Assembly: GCA_005882765.1 (NCBI GenBank)
Contig: VBDV01000119.1
Location: 1 to 38,007, forward strand
DNA from: Chloroflexota bacterium
GTDB lineage: Bacteria > Chloroflexota > Limnocylindria > P2-11E
DNA: 38,007 nt
Direction of reading: 5' to 3'
This document shows positions 1 through 9,332 of the stretch, one piece after another. Both the position numbers and the translations under genes were made by a program. Below the pieces are notes generated by a model, which was given only the letters and a program-made list of their open reading frames with translations, had not been told where the DNA came from and ran no database searches. Each line of letters starts with the position of its first letter. Within the stretch, counting starts at the first letter, position 1.

Positions 1-2
1 CG

Positions 3-86
3 GCGCGCATCCGTCGATTTGGGTACATCCAGCTCCTGGTCGGCGCGCTCATCATTCTTGCGATGGTGACCGCCCGCTTGAGCTAG
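3..86 (+). CDS. C-terminal fragment of a membrane protein (truncated by window edge)
   Basis: Open frame from base 3 reads ARIRRFGYIQLLVGALIILAMVTARLS*, a terminal hydrophobic helix followed by TAG. Confidence 0.4.
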   Translation, partial: ARIRRFGYIQLLVGALIILAMVTARLS

Positions 87-106
87 GAAGCCGCGATCAG
101 TCCAAA

Positions 107-131
107 TGAAAGAAGCGCGACGATTCTTTCA
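107..131. repeat. Perfect 8-bp inverted repeat (TGAAAGAA-N9-TTCTTTCA), possible bidirectional terminator or operator
   Basis: Read directly in the sequence; lies between the convergent 3..86 (+) and 160..807 (-) ORFs. Confidence 0.4.
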
Positions 132-159
132 CTGGCTGTGAAAGGTGTCGGCTCGGGTC

Positions 160-807
160 TTAGTCAACTTCGCCGGCTATCAGTCTCAGCATTGATCTGA
201 CCCGTTCCCAAAGCGTGCGTCGGGCCGGGGGTTGGTAAGTCCCTGTGGCGATCGGAACGGTCGGATAAGCCGCGCGGAACTTGGCAACGGCGTCCGCGAC
301 CACGCTGGAGTGGCCACGATCAGGCGACCAAAGAGTGACGCCTTCGATGTCGCGTGCTATCGCTCGGACCCGAGCCTCCATCTCATCGAAAGAGCTGAAG
401 TCGCCGCGCAAGATATCGGACCCGAATTCCCTGAGGGCCTTTGCCTGGCTTTGGAGTTGGGTCGCGATCGCCGTGTCGCTCTGTCCTTTCTGCTCCTTCA
501 GCTCGCTCCAGAGTTCAGGGGCACGGATCATCAGAAGGTTCCCAAGGCCAAACTTGTGCAGCTTCGGTGTCTCCGAGACGAAGACGACAGTCGGAGGCCG
601 AGCGCCCTCGACGAGGCGGATGATGTCCGTCTCTAGCCGGTCGAACTCCTCGCTGCAGGCGATCTTGATCGCGGTCGTCGAGTTCTGATAGGTGACGCTC
701 GTTTCCCACCAGTTCTCGTCCGACCAGTCGACGATCTCACACCCGAATTCGGTCCGTAGGTAGCCGAAATGAGGGTCGACGCGCCGCCCCCAGTGCTTGG
801 CGTCCAT
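160..807 (-). CDS. Hypothetical protein
   Basis: 215-aa ORF with balanced amino-acid composition, unlike the Arg/Ser-rich spurious overlapping ORFs. No family recognised. Confidence 0.6.
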   Translation of the reverse strand: MDAKHWGRRVDPHFGYLRTEFGCEIVDWSDENWWETSVTYQNSTTAIKIACSEEFDRLETDIIRLVEGARPPTVVFVSETPKLHKFGLGNLLMIRAPELWSELKEQKGQSDTAIATQLQSQAKALREFGSDILRGDFSSFDEMEARVRAIARDIEGVTLWSPDRGHSSVVADAVAKFRAAYPTVPIATGTYQPPARRTLWERVRSMLRLIAGEVD

Positions 808-945
808 CTACCGGATTCTCGCCGCATCGTTCGGGTAGAGGCCAGCGGGATGGCCATTTCGATCTCAATCCGGTCCCCGGGAACCGCGTAGGCCCCCTGT
901 CGTCATACAGAGCATTCCCGGCTCAGGGCCGGAGAGGAGGCTGGT

Positions 946-1977
946 ATGCGTGGGTTCCTCGCGGGTCTCGCCGCGGTCGCCGCGGCGCTCATCGTCACAG
1001 CGCAGCCGGCCGCGGCCTGCGCGGGCCTCATCGGCCCCAACGGCGCGGTCAACCTGCTACGCACCACGACGTTCGCGGGCTATCACGACGGCATCGAGCA
1101 CTACGTCACGTCGTTCCAGTTCGCCGGAGGCTCGGGACAGTTCGGATCGCTCATCCCATTGCCGGGCGTCCCGGACAAGGTCGAGAAGGGGGGCGACTGG
1201 ACGCTCCAGCGTCTCATCCGCGAAACGAACCCGATCGTTCGGAATGATGCACGTTCGTTGTTCGCAGTGGCGGCACCGCAGGGCGTTCAGGTTCTCATGG
1301 AAGTTCGGATCGACGCGCTCGACATCACCGTCCTCAAGGGCGGCGGCCCCGAGGTTGGTCGGTGGGCCACCGAGCACGGCTTCCGTCTCCCACCGGCCGC
1401 GCCCGAGGTCCTCGACTTCTACGCAAACCGCAGCCCGATCTTCCTCGCGGCAGTCTTCGATGCTGACGCCGCGAAGGCTCGCGGGCAGCGGATCGGCGAC
1501 GGCACGCCGGTTCACGTGACGATCCCCACGGCGAACCCGTGGGTGCCGCTCCGCATCCTCGGCCTCGGCAAGAACGCCGACGATCGCATCGATGCCGACG
1601 TGTATCTCCTCACGGACCAGCGCCCCGCGCTTCTCCCCTACCCGTTCGCGAACGGCATGCGCCTCGACCACAGCGCGGCGGCCACGAGCGCACTCTTGAC
1701 CGATCTTCGATCTGACAAGGGCATGGGCTGGATCCCGCAGTCGGGGTGGCTCACGAAGATCGCGATCGACGCGTCCGCGAGCCAGCTCACGTACGACCTC
1801 GCCGTCGACACGAAGGGCACGAGCCCGTCGCGAGTCGCGGCCGGCCTGCAGGCCCCTCCGAGCCCGACGAGCTCGTCGGGTCAGCCCTCGAGCGACCAGA
1901 TCGCGCTCATCGGCATCGCACTCGCGTCCCTCGGGGCGATCGTCATCCTCCGCAAGTCGCAATCGGTGACCGCGTGA
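946..1977 (+). CDS. DUF2330-like secreted/membrane-anchored protein
   Basis: Signal peptide followed by CAGLI..., and a C-terminal TM segment (IALIGIALASLGAIVIL). Resembles DUF2330 proteins. Confidence 0.75.
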   Translation: MRGFLAGLAAVAAALIVTAQPAAACAGLIGPNGAVNLLRTTTFAGYHDGIEHYVTSFQFAGGSGQFGSLIPLPGVPDKVEKGGDWTLQRLIRETNPIVRNDARSLFAVAAPQGVQVLMEVRIDALDITVLKGGGPEVGRWATEHGFRLPPAAPEVLDFYANRSPIFLAAVFDADAAKARGQRIGDGTPVHVTIPTANPWVPLRILGLGKNADDRIDADVYLLTDQRPALLPYPFANGMRLDHSAAATSALLTDLRSDKGMGWIPQSGWLTKIAIDASASQLTYDLAVDTKGTSPSRVAAGLQAPPSPTSSSGQPSSDQIALIGIALASLGAIVILRKSQSVTA

Positions 1978-2384
1978 TCGTCCGCACGATCGTCGCATTG
2001 GCGCTCGCCGCACTCGCGGCGAGCGCCTGCACGACAGCCAGCGCGGCACAGCTTCCGACCCACATCGCGATCCGCATCCACTACTCGCATTTCGACCAGA
2101 CCAAGATCGACGTCCCGATGGGCGTGCCGGTCACGTTCACACTCGTCAACGACGATCCCATCGACCACGAATGGCTCATCGGCGACGAGGCCTTCCACGC
2201 ACGCCACCGCGCTGGCACCGAGGCGGTGCACGGCGATCGTCCGAATGAGATCTCGCTGCCGCCCTTCAGCATCAAGACGACGACGCTCACCTTCGACAGG
2301 CCGGGCCCGCTCACCTTCATCTGCCACTTCCCGCAGCACGAGGCCTACGGAATGGTCGGCGTGGTGATGGTGAAACCCGGCTAA
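1974..2384 (+). CDS. Cupredoxin-like (type 1 copper) secreted protein
   Basis: GTG start overlaps the preceding TGA (GTGA). Signal sequence; C-terminal CHFPQHEAYGM matches the type-1 copper C-x2-P-x-H-x4-M loop, with upstream DHEW. Confidence 0.8.
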   Translation: MIVRTIVALALAALAASACTTASAAQLPTHIAIRIHYSHFDQTKIDVPMGVPVTFTLVNDDPIDHEWLIGDEAFHARHRAGTEAVHGDRPNEISLPPFSIKTTTLTFDRPGPLTFICHFPQHEAYGMVGVVMVKPG

Positions 2385-2413
2385 GCGCGTACGAGTTCGA
2401 TCCCAGAACTCGG

Positions 2414-3571
2414 ATGACGGACCTGAGTAAACCAGCGATGCTCAGGCGAGTGCGCTTCTCGATCGTCGCGACCTTCGTCGTCGTGCTCGCTAGCGCTTGC
2501 GTCCCGGCACCGGTAGCCCCAACGGCGACTCCCGTACCAGCCTCCCCATCGTTTGTGGCGGCGCCGAGCGCGACGACCCCGCCGCCAGCACGGAAGTTGA
2601 CCCGTCCCGCACCTTTCCACGGCGACCCGCCAATCCTGCTGCGGGCTCTGCCAGAGGCCGGGACCTTCGCGTCCCGGTCTGGACAGTGGAGGTACGACGG
2701 CGTGCACGGGACACTCGAGCAAGCTCCCACGACCGACGAACCCCTGGAGCATCCGGCGCCTTCGGGGACGCTCGTGGCTATCGAGCACCAGGGACGGACG
2801 CCCGCCGGATACGCGATCTCTAACGAGCTCGCGATCCGCGACGGAGCTGGCGGACCTGAGCGGGTCGTGTACCGCGCGCCGGAGCTCTTCTACTGGTCGG
2901 GCTGGTCGCCCGATGGCCGGTACACCGCCGTCTGGGAGGTCGACTTCTATAGCGGCTCGGTCGACCTCGATGGCCGTCCGCTGCTGGTCATCGACGCGGC
3001 GACCGGGACGAAGGTCACGCTCGGGCGGACGCTCCTGTACGGCAGCACCGCCTGGACGCCGCCGCACGCCCTGGCTTTCGTCGCCGGCCTCGGGCGGGCG
3101 GTCTGGGAGGACAAGCGGCTCAGGCTGTGGTCACCTGAGAACGGAATCCGGGACCTCACCCCGCAAGGGGTCGCGAGCTTCGCGCCCGCGTGGAGCGGCG
3201 ACGGCCAGTCACTCTACTTCGCGAGCGGGCCGTCAGGCGACTACGACCCGCTCGTGGTGTTCGCCGGGCGGGGGGTCGGAGACCGGCGAATTGCGGTGCT
3301 GAATGTGGCGACGGGCGCGCTGCGTTCCCTCCCACATGAGCCTGGCTATGTCGAGGAGGGTGCGCGCCCATCCCACGACGGCACGCGGCTCCTGGTGCTA
3401 CGGCGGAAGACTGTCCCATCGACGGATCTGCACTCGATCGCTGACGCGCCGATCGAGGTCTGGCTGACCGACGCGGACGGCGCTCACGGCACGGCACTGA
3501 TGCGGGTCACGAACAGCTTCGGCTACTACGGGTGGGATCCGGGTCCATCCGAGTGGGACTGGTCGGAGTGA
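2414..3571 (+). CDS. Lipoprotein with TolB/WD40-like beta-propeller repeats
   Basis: Lipobox-like LASAC; WSPDGRY / WSGDGQSLYFAS / SHDGTRLLVL propeller signatures. Confidence 0.7.
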   Translation: MTDLSKPAMLRRVRFSIVATFVVVLASACVPAPVAPTATPVPASPSFVAAPSATTPPPARKLTRPAPFHGDPPILLRALPEAGTFASRSGQWRYDGVHGTLEQAPTTDEPLEHPAPSGTLVAIEHQGRTPAGYAISNELAIRDGAGGPERVVYRAPELFYWSGWSPDGRYTAVWEVDFYSGSVDLDGRPLLVIDAATGTKVTLGRTLLYGSTAWTPPHALAFVAGLGRAVWEDKRLRLWSPENGIRDLTPQGVASFAPAWSGDGQSLYFASGPSGDYDPLVVFAGRGVGDRRIAVLNVATGALRSLPHEPGYVEEGARPSHDGTRLLVLRRKTVPSTDLHSIADAPIEVWLTDADGAHGTALMRVTNSFGYYGWDPGPSEWDWSE

Positions 3572-3595
3572 GGAGCTAGCCGGACTGCGACGACA

Positions 3596-3835
3596 TCAGC
3601 TTGGAGAGCCCTCCGGCGCGACTTCGCGCGGGTGAACGGCCTCGACGAGCTTCAGGTCCGTGAGGGCAACCGGCTCGATCGCCTCCCATTCGTGGTCCGT
3701 CCGCGATCCGGCGGGGCAATAGGCCCACACGCCGTCATGGATCGTGACGGGGTTGACGGCAGCGAGCCTCGCGGTCCGACTCGCAGTCACATGGGCCTGC
3801 GCCCGACAGACATATCGGACGAGATCGGTGTTCAT
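3596..3835 (-). CDS. Small conserved-looking protein (79 aa)
   Basis: C-terminal part of ORF 3596..4231 starting at an internal ATG (MNTDLVRYVCRAQAHVTASRTARLAAVNPVTIHDGVWAYCPAGSRTDHEWEAI...). Balanced composition, unlike the N-terminal part antisense to dnaK. Confidence 0.45.
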   Translation of the reverse strand: MNTDLVRYVCRAQAHVTASRTARLAAVNPVTIHDGVWAYCPAGSRTDHEWEAIEPVALTDLKLVEAVHPREVAPEGSPS

Positions 3836-3918
3836 CCCCACGCCACCGCCTACCGGTATTTGCTGCTTGCTCGACGAGCATACGTCCAGGCGCCTCCCGT
3901 GCAAGTTTCTGGCAGGTA

Positions 3919-3957
3919 AAAACCGAAAAGGCGGAGCGGCCTCCGCCGCGCCGCCTT
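3919..3957 (-). terminator. Intrinsic terminator downstream of dnaK
   Basis: 12-bp stem with one mismatch (AAGGCGGAGCGG / CCGCGCCGCCTT). On the minus strand it is followed by TTTTCGGTTTTT. Confidence 0.7.
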
Positions 3958-3977
3958 CCCGATAGAGCATCGCCGTG

Positions 3978-5912
3978 CTAGCTCTGCTCCTTGAACTCGC
4001 CTTCGATCGTGTCGCCGTCGCGCTTTGCGCCGGCGCCCGCGGGCTCGCCCTCGGTCTGCTCGGCCCCGGGTTGGGCCGGCTGTTCCGCCTGCTGCTTGGC
4101 CTGCTCCTGCTGGTACATGACCTCGCCGATCTTCGTCGAGGATGCCCGCAGTGCCTCCGTCGCCGACTTGATCCGCTCGACATCGTCCGTCTTGAGTGCG
4201 TCGCGTAGCGCCGCGAGCTTCTCCTCGACATCCTTTTTGGTGTCGGCAGGGACTTTGTCGCCGAGATCCTTGAGCGTCTTCTCGATGGAGTAGGCCATCG
4301 TGTCGCCCTGGTTCCGGGCCTCGATCTTTTCGCGGTTGCGGCGGTCCTCCTCGGCGTGCGCCTCGGCGTCCTTCACCAGACGCGAGACCTCGTCCTTGGA
4401 GAGGCCGCTCGATGCGGTGATGGTGACGTGCTGCTCGCGTCCGGTGGCCTTGTCGCGCGCCTTGACGTTGACGATGCCGTTCGCATCGATATCGAACGAC
4501 ACCTCGATCTGCGGGATGCCCCGTGGTGCGGGCGCGATCCCGTCGAGGACGAACCGCGCGAGACTCTTGTTGTCCGCGGCGAGCTCGCGCTCGCCCTGGG
4601 TGACGTGGATCTCCACCTGCGTCTGCGCGTCCGACGCGGTGGTGAAGACCTGCGACTTCGAGGTCGGGATCGTCGTGTTCCGCTCGATGAGCTTCGTGGC
4701 GACGCCACCGAGCGTCTCGATGCCGAGCGAGAGCGGGGTCACATCGAGGAGAAGCACGTCCTTCACCTCGCCCTTGAGCACGCCCGCCTGGATGGCCGCG
4801 CCGACGGCGACGACCTCGTCCGGGTTCACGCTCTGGTTCGGCTGCTTGCCGTTGAAGAGCTTCTTCACCGTCTCGACCACGAGCGGCATGCGCGTCTGGC
4901 CGCCGACGAGGACGACCTCGTTGATCTGATCCGCGGTGTGGCCGGCGTCCTTCAACGCCTGCTTCACCGGTGAGGTCGTCTTGTCGACGAGATCGCCCAC
5001 GAGCTGCTCGAGCTTCGAGCGGGTCAGCGTCATGACGAGGTGCTTCGGGCCGGACTGGTCCGCGGTGATGAACGGCAGATTGACCTCGGTCTGCTGCGTC
5101 GAGCTCAGCTCGATCTTCGCCTTCTCCGCGGCTTCCTTGAGCCGCTGCAGAGCCTGCCGATCGTTGCGCAGGTCGATGCCCTGGTCCTTCTTGAACTCGT
5201 CGATGAGCCAGTCGATCACACGCTGGTCGAAGTCGTCGCCGCCGAGGTGTGTGTCGCCGTTCGTGGCTTTCACCTCGAAGACACCTTCGCCGAGCTGGAG
5301 GACCGAAATGTCGAACGTGCCACCACCGAGGTCGTACACGGCGATGATCTCGTCCTTCTTCTTGTCCAGGCCGTACGCGAGGGATGCCGCGGTGGGCTCG
5401 TTGATGATCCGGAGAACCTCGAGACCCGCGATCTGACCCGCGTCCTTTGTCGCCTGGCGCTGCTGGTCGTCGAAGTAAGCCGGAACGGTGATGACCGCCT
5501 GCGTGACCTTCTCGCCGAGGTACGCCTCAGCATCGGTCTTGAGCTTCTGAAGGATCATTGCCGAGACCTCGGGCGGCGTGAGCTTCTGGCCGTTCCCGAG
5601 AACGATCTCGACGCCGCCGTTCGACGCCGGCTGAATCTTGTACGGGACCATCTTCACGGTCCGCTGGACTTCGGAGTCGGTGAAGCGCCGGCCCATGAGG
5701 CGCTTGACCGAGTAGATCGTGTTTTCGGGGTTCGTGATCGCTTGCCGCTTCGCGACCTGGCCGACGAGGCGCTCTCCGGTCTTCGTGAACGCCACGACCG
5801 ACGGCGTGATCCGTCCGCCCTCCGCGTTGGGGATGATCGTCGGCTCGCCACCTTCCATGTAGGCCATCGCCGAGTTCGTCGTTCCGAGATCGATGCCGAT
5901 CACTTTTGCCAT
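3978..5912 (-). CDS. dnaK: Molecular chaperone DnaK (Hsp70)
   Basis: [22 protein letters not shown]..., [25 protein letters not shown]; start trimmed to MAKVIG. Confidence 0.98.
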   Translation of the reverse strand: MAKVIGIDLGTTNSAMAYMEGGEPTIIPNAEGGRITPSVVAFTKTGERLVGQVAKRQAITNPENTIYSVKRLMGRRFTDSEVQRTVKMVPYKIQPASNGGVEIVLGNGQKLTPPEVSAMILQKLKTDAEAYLGEKVTQAVITVPAYFDDQQRQATKDAGQIAGLEVLRIINEPTAASLAYGLDKKKDEIIAVYDLGGGTFDISVLQLGEGVFEVKATNGDTHLGGDDFDQRVIDWLIDEFKKDQGIDLRNDRQALQRLKEAAEKAKIELSSTQQTEVNLPFITADQSGPKHLVMTLTRSKLEQLVGDLVDKTTSPVKQALKDAGHTADQINEVVLVGGQTRMPLVVETVKKLFNGKQPNQSVNPDEVVAVGAAIQAGVLKGEVKDVLLLDVTPLSLGIETLGGVATKLIERNTTIPTSKSQVFTTASDAQTQVEIHVTQGERELAADNKSLARFVLDGIAPAPRGIPQIEVSFDIDANGIVNVKARDKATGREQHVTITASSGLSKDEVSRLVKDAEAHAEEDRRNREKIEARNQGDTMAYSIEKTLKDLGDKVPADTKKDVEEKLAALRDALKTDDVERIKSATEALRASSTKIGEVMYQQEQAKQQAEQPAQPGAEQTEGEPAGAGAKRDGDTIEGEFKEQS

Positions 5913-5913
5913 T

Positions 5914-6489
5914 TCAGTTCTTCTCCTTGCCTTCGCTCCCACTCGAGACGGTGACGAGCGCCGGACGAATTAGCTTGTCGTGTAGCCGGTATGCCTTCTG
6001 GTGCTCCGCGATGATCGTTCCCTCGGGCTGGTCGGACGGGACGTGCGCGACGGCCTCGTGCTGGTAAGGGTCGAACGCGAGCCCGAGCGAGTCCACCGGC
6101 TTCAAGCCCTCGGCTTCGAGGATGCCGCGCAGCTTTCGCTCGAGAAGCCACATACCTTCGACCCACGGGGTCCCCTTGAGCTCTTCCGGGATCGTCGCGA
6201 GCGCGCGATCGAACCCGTCGAGGACATCGAGTATTTTCGAGATGAGGTCCGACTTCGCGAATTTGGCGAACTCGGTGCGCTCCGCCTCGTTGCGCTTGCG
6301 GTAGTTCGCGAAGTCCGCCGCCATACGCTTCAGATCGTTCGTGAGCTCTTCAGCTCTCTGGTCAGGTTGGCTGGCAGCCGGCGCCTCGGCGGCGGCCGCC
6401 TCCGTCTCCACATTCGCGTGCCCGTTGCCACCGCGCTCGCGCGAGCGCTGCTCGAGCAGCTCCTCCGCGCGGCGGATTTTGTCGTCCAT
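5914..6489 (-). CDS. grpE: Nucleotide exchange factor GrpE
   Basis: GrpE family features ([23 protein letters not shown](L)[12 protein letters not shown]); located between hrcA and dnaK. Confidence 0.95.
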   Translation of the reverse strand: MDDKIRRAEELLEQRSRERGGNGHANVETEAAAAEAPAASQPDQRAEELTNDLKRMAADFANYRKRNEAERTEFAKFAKSDLISKILDVLDGFDRALATIPEELKGTPWVEGMWLLERKLRGILEAEGLKPVDSLGLAFDPYQHEAVAHVPSDQPEGTIIAEHQKAYRLHDKLIRPALVTVSSGSEGKEKN

Positions 6490-7541
6490 CAGCGTCCCTC
6501 CATGACTCGAACGAGGTCGCTCATGAGCGACCCCACGTAGCGGACCGCGCCGATCGACCGCGCGTAATCCATTCGCGTCGGGCCGACGACCCCCACGAAG
6601 CCGACCACGTCACCGCTTGCGCCGTAGCGCCCGATGACGAGGCTGCAGTCGCGGAGCGATTCGTGCCGGTGCTCTCGACCGATCGTGATGTGGACCTCGC
6701 CGTCGCCGAGGTCGAGCGGCAGGATCTCCGAGAGGCGGGTGTGATCCTCGAAGAGACTCAGCATCGCGCGGCTCCGGTCGCTCCCGGCGAACTCAGGCTG
6801 GGCCAGGATGTTCTGAAAGCCGTCCACGTACACCTCGCGTGCGCGAACCGTGTCGTACTCGTCGAGGATCCGAGCAAGGGCCCTGGTGATGTCGGCATCG
6901 GCGCCCTGTTCCGCGGCGGCCGCCTCGTGCACTTTCGTCGCCGTCGCGCCTCCGAGCGACTCGGTGAGCCGCGAAGAAAGCGTTCGCAGCTGCTCGGCCG
7001 TGGTGGGCGTCCCGAGCTCCAGAACCTGTTGGCGCACGGCGCCGCCGTCGGCCACCGCGACCAGGAGAACCCGCCGCTCCTGGATCGGAACGACCTCGAC
7101 GTGGCGGAGCGTTGTGCGCGTGCTCGCCGGCGGCGTGACGATCGAGGCCTCGGCCGTGAGCCGGGCGAGGCTCGATGCGGCGACGCGGAGCCACGCCGCC
7201 GTGTCCTGCAAGGCCTGCTGGAACTGGTGCGAGACGGTCACCTGCTCGTCGGCCCGGAGCGACGGGACCGGCATCAGCGTCTCGATGAAATAGCGGTACC
7301 CAAGATCGGTCGGCACCCGTCCAGCCGAGGTGTGCGGGTGCGTCAACAGACCGGCGTCCTCGAGCGCGGCGAGCTCGTTGCGGACGGTGGCCGGCGAAAC
7401 GTCGAGCCGGTACCCGCGGACGAGCTGCACCGAGGCCACGGGCTCGGCGGTCGCGATGTACTCGCGTATGACCGCGCCAAGGACCTGGCGGGCGCGCTGA
7501 TCGAGGTCCGGAAACTCAGCGGGATTGGGTTTCTTGGTCAA
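6489..7541 (-). CDS. hrcA: Heat-inducible transcription repressor HrcA
   Basis: N-terminal winged helix (LGAVIREYIATAEPVAS...SPATVRNELAALEDAGLLTHPHTSAGRVPTDLGYRYF) typical of HrcA; TTG start; stop overlaps the grpE start (ATGA). Confidence 0.95.
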   Translation of the reverse strand: MTKKPNPAEFPDLDQRARQVLGAVIREYIATAEPVASVQLVRGYRLDVSPATVRNELAALEDAGLLTHPHTSAGRVPTDLGYRYFIETLMPVPSLRADEQVTVSHQFQQALQDTAAWLRVAASSLARLTAEASIVTPPASTRTTLRHVEVVPIQERRVLLVAVADGGAVRQQVLELGTPTTAEQLRTLSSRLTESLGGATATKVHEAAAAEQGADADITRALARILDEYDTVRAREVYVDGFQNILAQPEFAGSDRSRAMLSLFEDHTRLSEILPLDLGDGEVHITIGREHRHESLRDCSLVIGRYGASGDVVGFVGVVGPTRMDYARSIGAVRYVGSLMSDLVRVMEGR

Positions 7542-7568
7542 TTAGCACTCTCCCATCGAGAGTGCTAA
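7542..7568 (-). promoter_or_regulatory. CIRCE operator (HrcA binding site)
   Basis: TTAGCACTC-TCCCATCGA-GAGTGCTAA, exact match to the CIRCE consensus (9-N9-9), directly abutting the hrcA TTG start. Confidence 0.97.
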
Positions 7569-7690
7569 GAGCCTACCAAGGCGCGACCGTCGCCGTCAAG
7601 GTCGTAACGCTCGCTGACTTGCCCGTGACCCTGGCACCCAGCGTGCTGGTTGCCTCGCGCGACGCGAACGTAGGGGTGGAGGTCCTGGCG

Positions 7691-8116
7691 ATGTTCTCCG
7701 AGTTCAAGACTTTCCTGCTCAAGGCGAACGTGCTCGCGCTGGCTCTCGCGTTCATCCTCGGCGTGGCTCTCGCGGCGGTGGTCAGCTCGCTGGTGAAAGA
7801 CATCATCTTGCCGCCCGTCGGGCTGCTTTTCGGCGGGGTCGATTTCAACAATCTGTTCATCGACCTCTCGGGCAAGCACCCGGCGAGTCTGAAGGCGGCC
7901 CAAGATGCGGGGCTCGCGACGATCAACTACGGCGTGTTCATCAACACGGTGATCGTGTTCATCATCGTGGCGTTCGTCGTGTTCCTGATCGCCCGGTCCT
8001 TCATACCGAAGGCGGCGCCGACGAAGATGTGCCAGTTCTGCGGCGAGGAGATTCTCGCGTCGGCGACACGGTGCCGCTACTGCACGAGCCAGCTGACGGC
8101 TGGCGCGCGCGCGTAG
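7691..8116 (+). CDS. mscL: Large-conductance mechanosensitive channel MscL with C-terminal zinc ribbon
   Basis: MFSEFKTFLLKANVLALALAFILGVALAAVVSSLVKDIILPPVGLL...; C-terminal CQFCGEEILASATRCRYC. Confidence 0.9.
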   Translation: MFSEFKTFLLKANVLALALAFILGVALAAVVSSLVKDIILPPVGLLFGGVDFNNLFIDLSGKHPASLKAAQDAGLATINYGVFINTVIVFIIVAFVVFLIARSFIPKAAPTKMCQFCGEEILASATRCRYCTSQLTAGARA

Positions 8117-8512
8117 TTACGCGGCGGTCGGCGAGAGGAGCGCGCGGACACGGGTGATGAGGTCGTCGAGCTCGAACGGCTTCGTCACGTAGTCGGCCGC
8201 GCCGAGCTCGGTCGCGTAGAGACGCTCGGACATCCCGAAGATCGCGGTCACCACGATCACCGGAAGGTGCGATATTCGGCCATCCGCGCGGAGCTCGCGC
8301 AGCACCGAGAAGCCGTCCCGCTTCGGCATCATGAGGTCGAGGACCATCACCGAGGGTGAGAGATCGTCGACATCCCGCATGGCCTCATCGCCGTCGTGCG
8401 CGAGCTTGGCGTCGAGGCCGTCGTCCTTCAGGGCGGTCAGCATGACGTCGCCCAGGGTCGGGTCGTCTTCGACGACCAGCACGAGCGGCCGCTTCCGCGG
8501 CGGGGTTGCCAC
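8117..8512 (-). CDS. Single-domain response regulator (REC domain)
   Basis: LVVEDDPTLGDVMLTAL...VMVLDLMMPKRDGFSVL...VIVVTA...GAADYVTKPFELDDL; stop abuts the mscL stop with no gap. Confidence 0.93.
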   Translation of the reverse strand: MATPPRKRPLVLVVEDDPTLGDVMLTALKDDGLDAKLAHDGDEAMRDVDDLSPSVMVLDLMMPKRDGFSVLRELRADGRISHLPVIVVTAIFGMSERLYATELGAADYVTKPFELDDLITRVRALLSPTAA

Positions 8513-8603
8513 CTAGATCAATCTCCGGCTGTCGCCGGAGAAACGCCTCCGGCAGGATCGACTCGCTCCTCCGGCAGAGCCGCTCGTCGCTCGGTAGTCA
8601 CCT

Positions 8604-9281
8604 CTAGAAGCGGACCTCCTTGGCGAGGCGGTCGGCGTCCTTGATCGCGATCCGGCGGCGCCGGATCGAGATGATCTCGCGGCGCTCGAGATCGCCAAGC
8701 ACGCGGTTCACCGAGACCCTCGACGCTCCGATGAACGCAGCGAGCTCGTCCTGCGTTAGGGTCAGCTCGTTCGTGCCGTCGCCGCTCGAGCGCACCAGGT
8801 CGAGCAGGTACTTCGCGACCCGGCTCGGGACGTCCAGGAAGATCAAGTCCTCGACGCGATCCGAAAGCCGGCGAATGGTGCGAGCGAGAGTCTCGAGGAC
8901 GACGCGGAACGACGCCGGATGCGATTCGAGATAAGCGAGGAAATCGTCGCCGGCGAGAAGCGCCGCACGGGTGTCCTCCAGCGCGGTCGCGGATGCCGAG
9001 CGAGGGCTTCGATCGAAGAGCGCAAGCTCGCCGAAGAACTCCCCCGGCCGCATGATCGCCACGAGAGCCTCCTGGCCGAACTCGCCGGGGAGCGCGATCT
9101 TCACCCCACCGTCCAAAACCATGTACAGGTGTGTCCCCGGGTCATCCTTGCGAAAGATCATCTCGCCCCGTTTGAAGCTCTTCGTACGGACGCGCTCCGC
9201 GAGCTCCGCGAGCTCGCTGTCGGGGAGTCGGGAGAAGAGGGGAAGCCGCCGAAGGTGCTCGGCCACGCGCTGCTCGGGCAT
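8604..9281 (-). CDS. Crp/Fnr family transcriptional regulator
   Basis: cNMP-binding fold (LPLFSRLPDSELAELAERVRTKSFKRGEMIFRKDDPGTHLYMVLDGGVKI... GEFFGELALFDRSPRSASATAL) plus Crp HTH (LTQDELAAFIGASRVSVNRVLGDLERREII). The ORF can extend to 9323. Confidence 0.92.
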   Translation of the reverse strand: MPEQRVAEHLRRLPLFSRLPDSELAELAERVRTKSFKRGEMIFRKDDPGTHLYMVLDGGVKIALPGEFGQEALVAIMRPGEFFGELALFDRSPRSASATALEDTRAALLAGDDFLAYLESHPASFRVVLETLARTIRRLSDRVEDLIFLDVPSRVAKYLLDLVRSSGDGTNELTLTQDELAAFIGASRVSVNRVLGDLERREIISIRRRRIAIKDADRLAKEVRF

Positions 9282-9332
9282 CCGCCGGATTCTACGAGGG
9301 GAACTTGACGCCCCGAGCATCATGAGCGGCCC

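Noticed and set aside
1057-2049. Long minus-strand ORF (330 aa) antisense to the DUF2330/cupredoxin genes
   Set aside because: Arg/Ala/Glu-rich GC-driven antisense frame; the opposite strand has clear signal peptide and domain motifs.
5040-5954. 304-aa plus-strand ORF antisense to dnaK
   Set aside because: Well-known type of long antisense ORF opposite dnaK; no independent protein features.
8515-8603. Possible small ORF or ncRNA between the response regulator and the Crp gene
   Set aside because: Contains short GC inverted repeats (CTCCGGC...GCCGGAG) but no convincing T-tract, start codon or known RNA motif.
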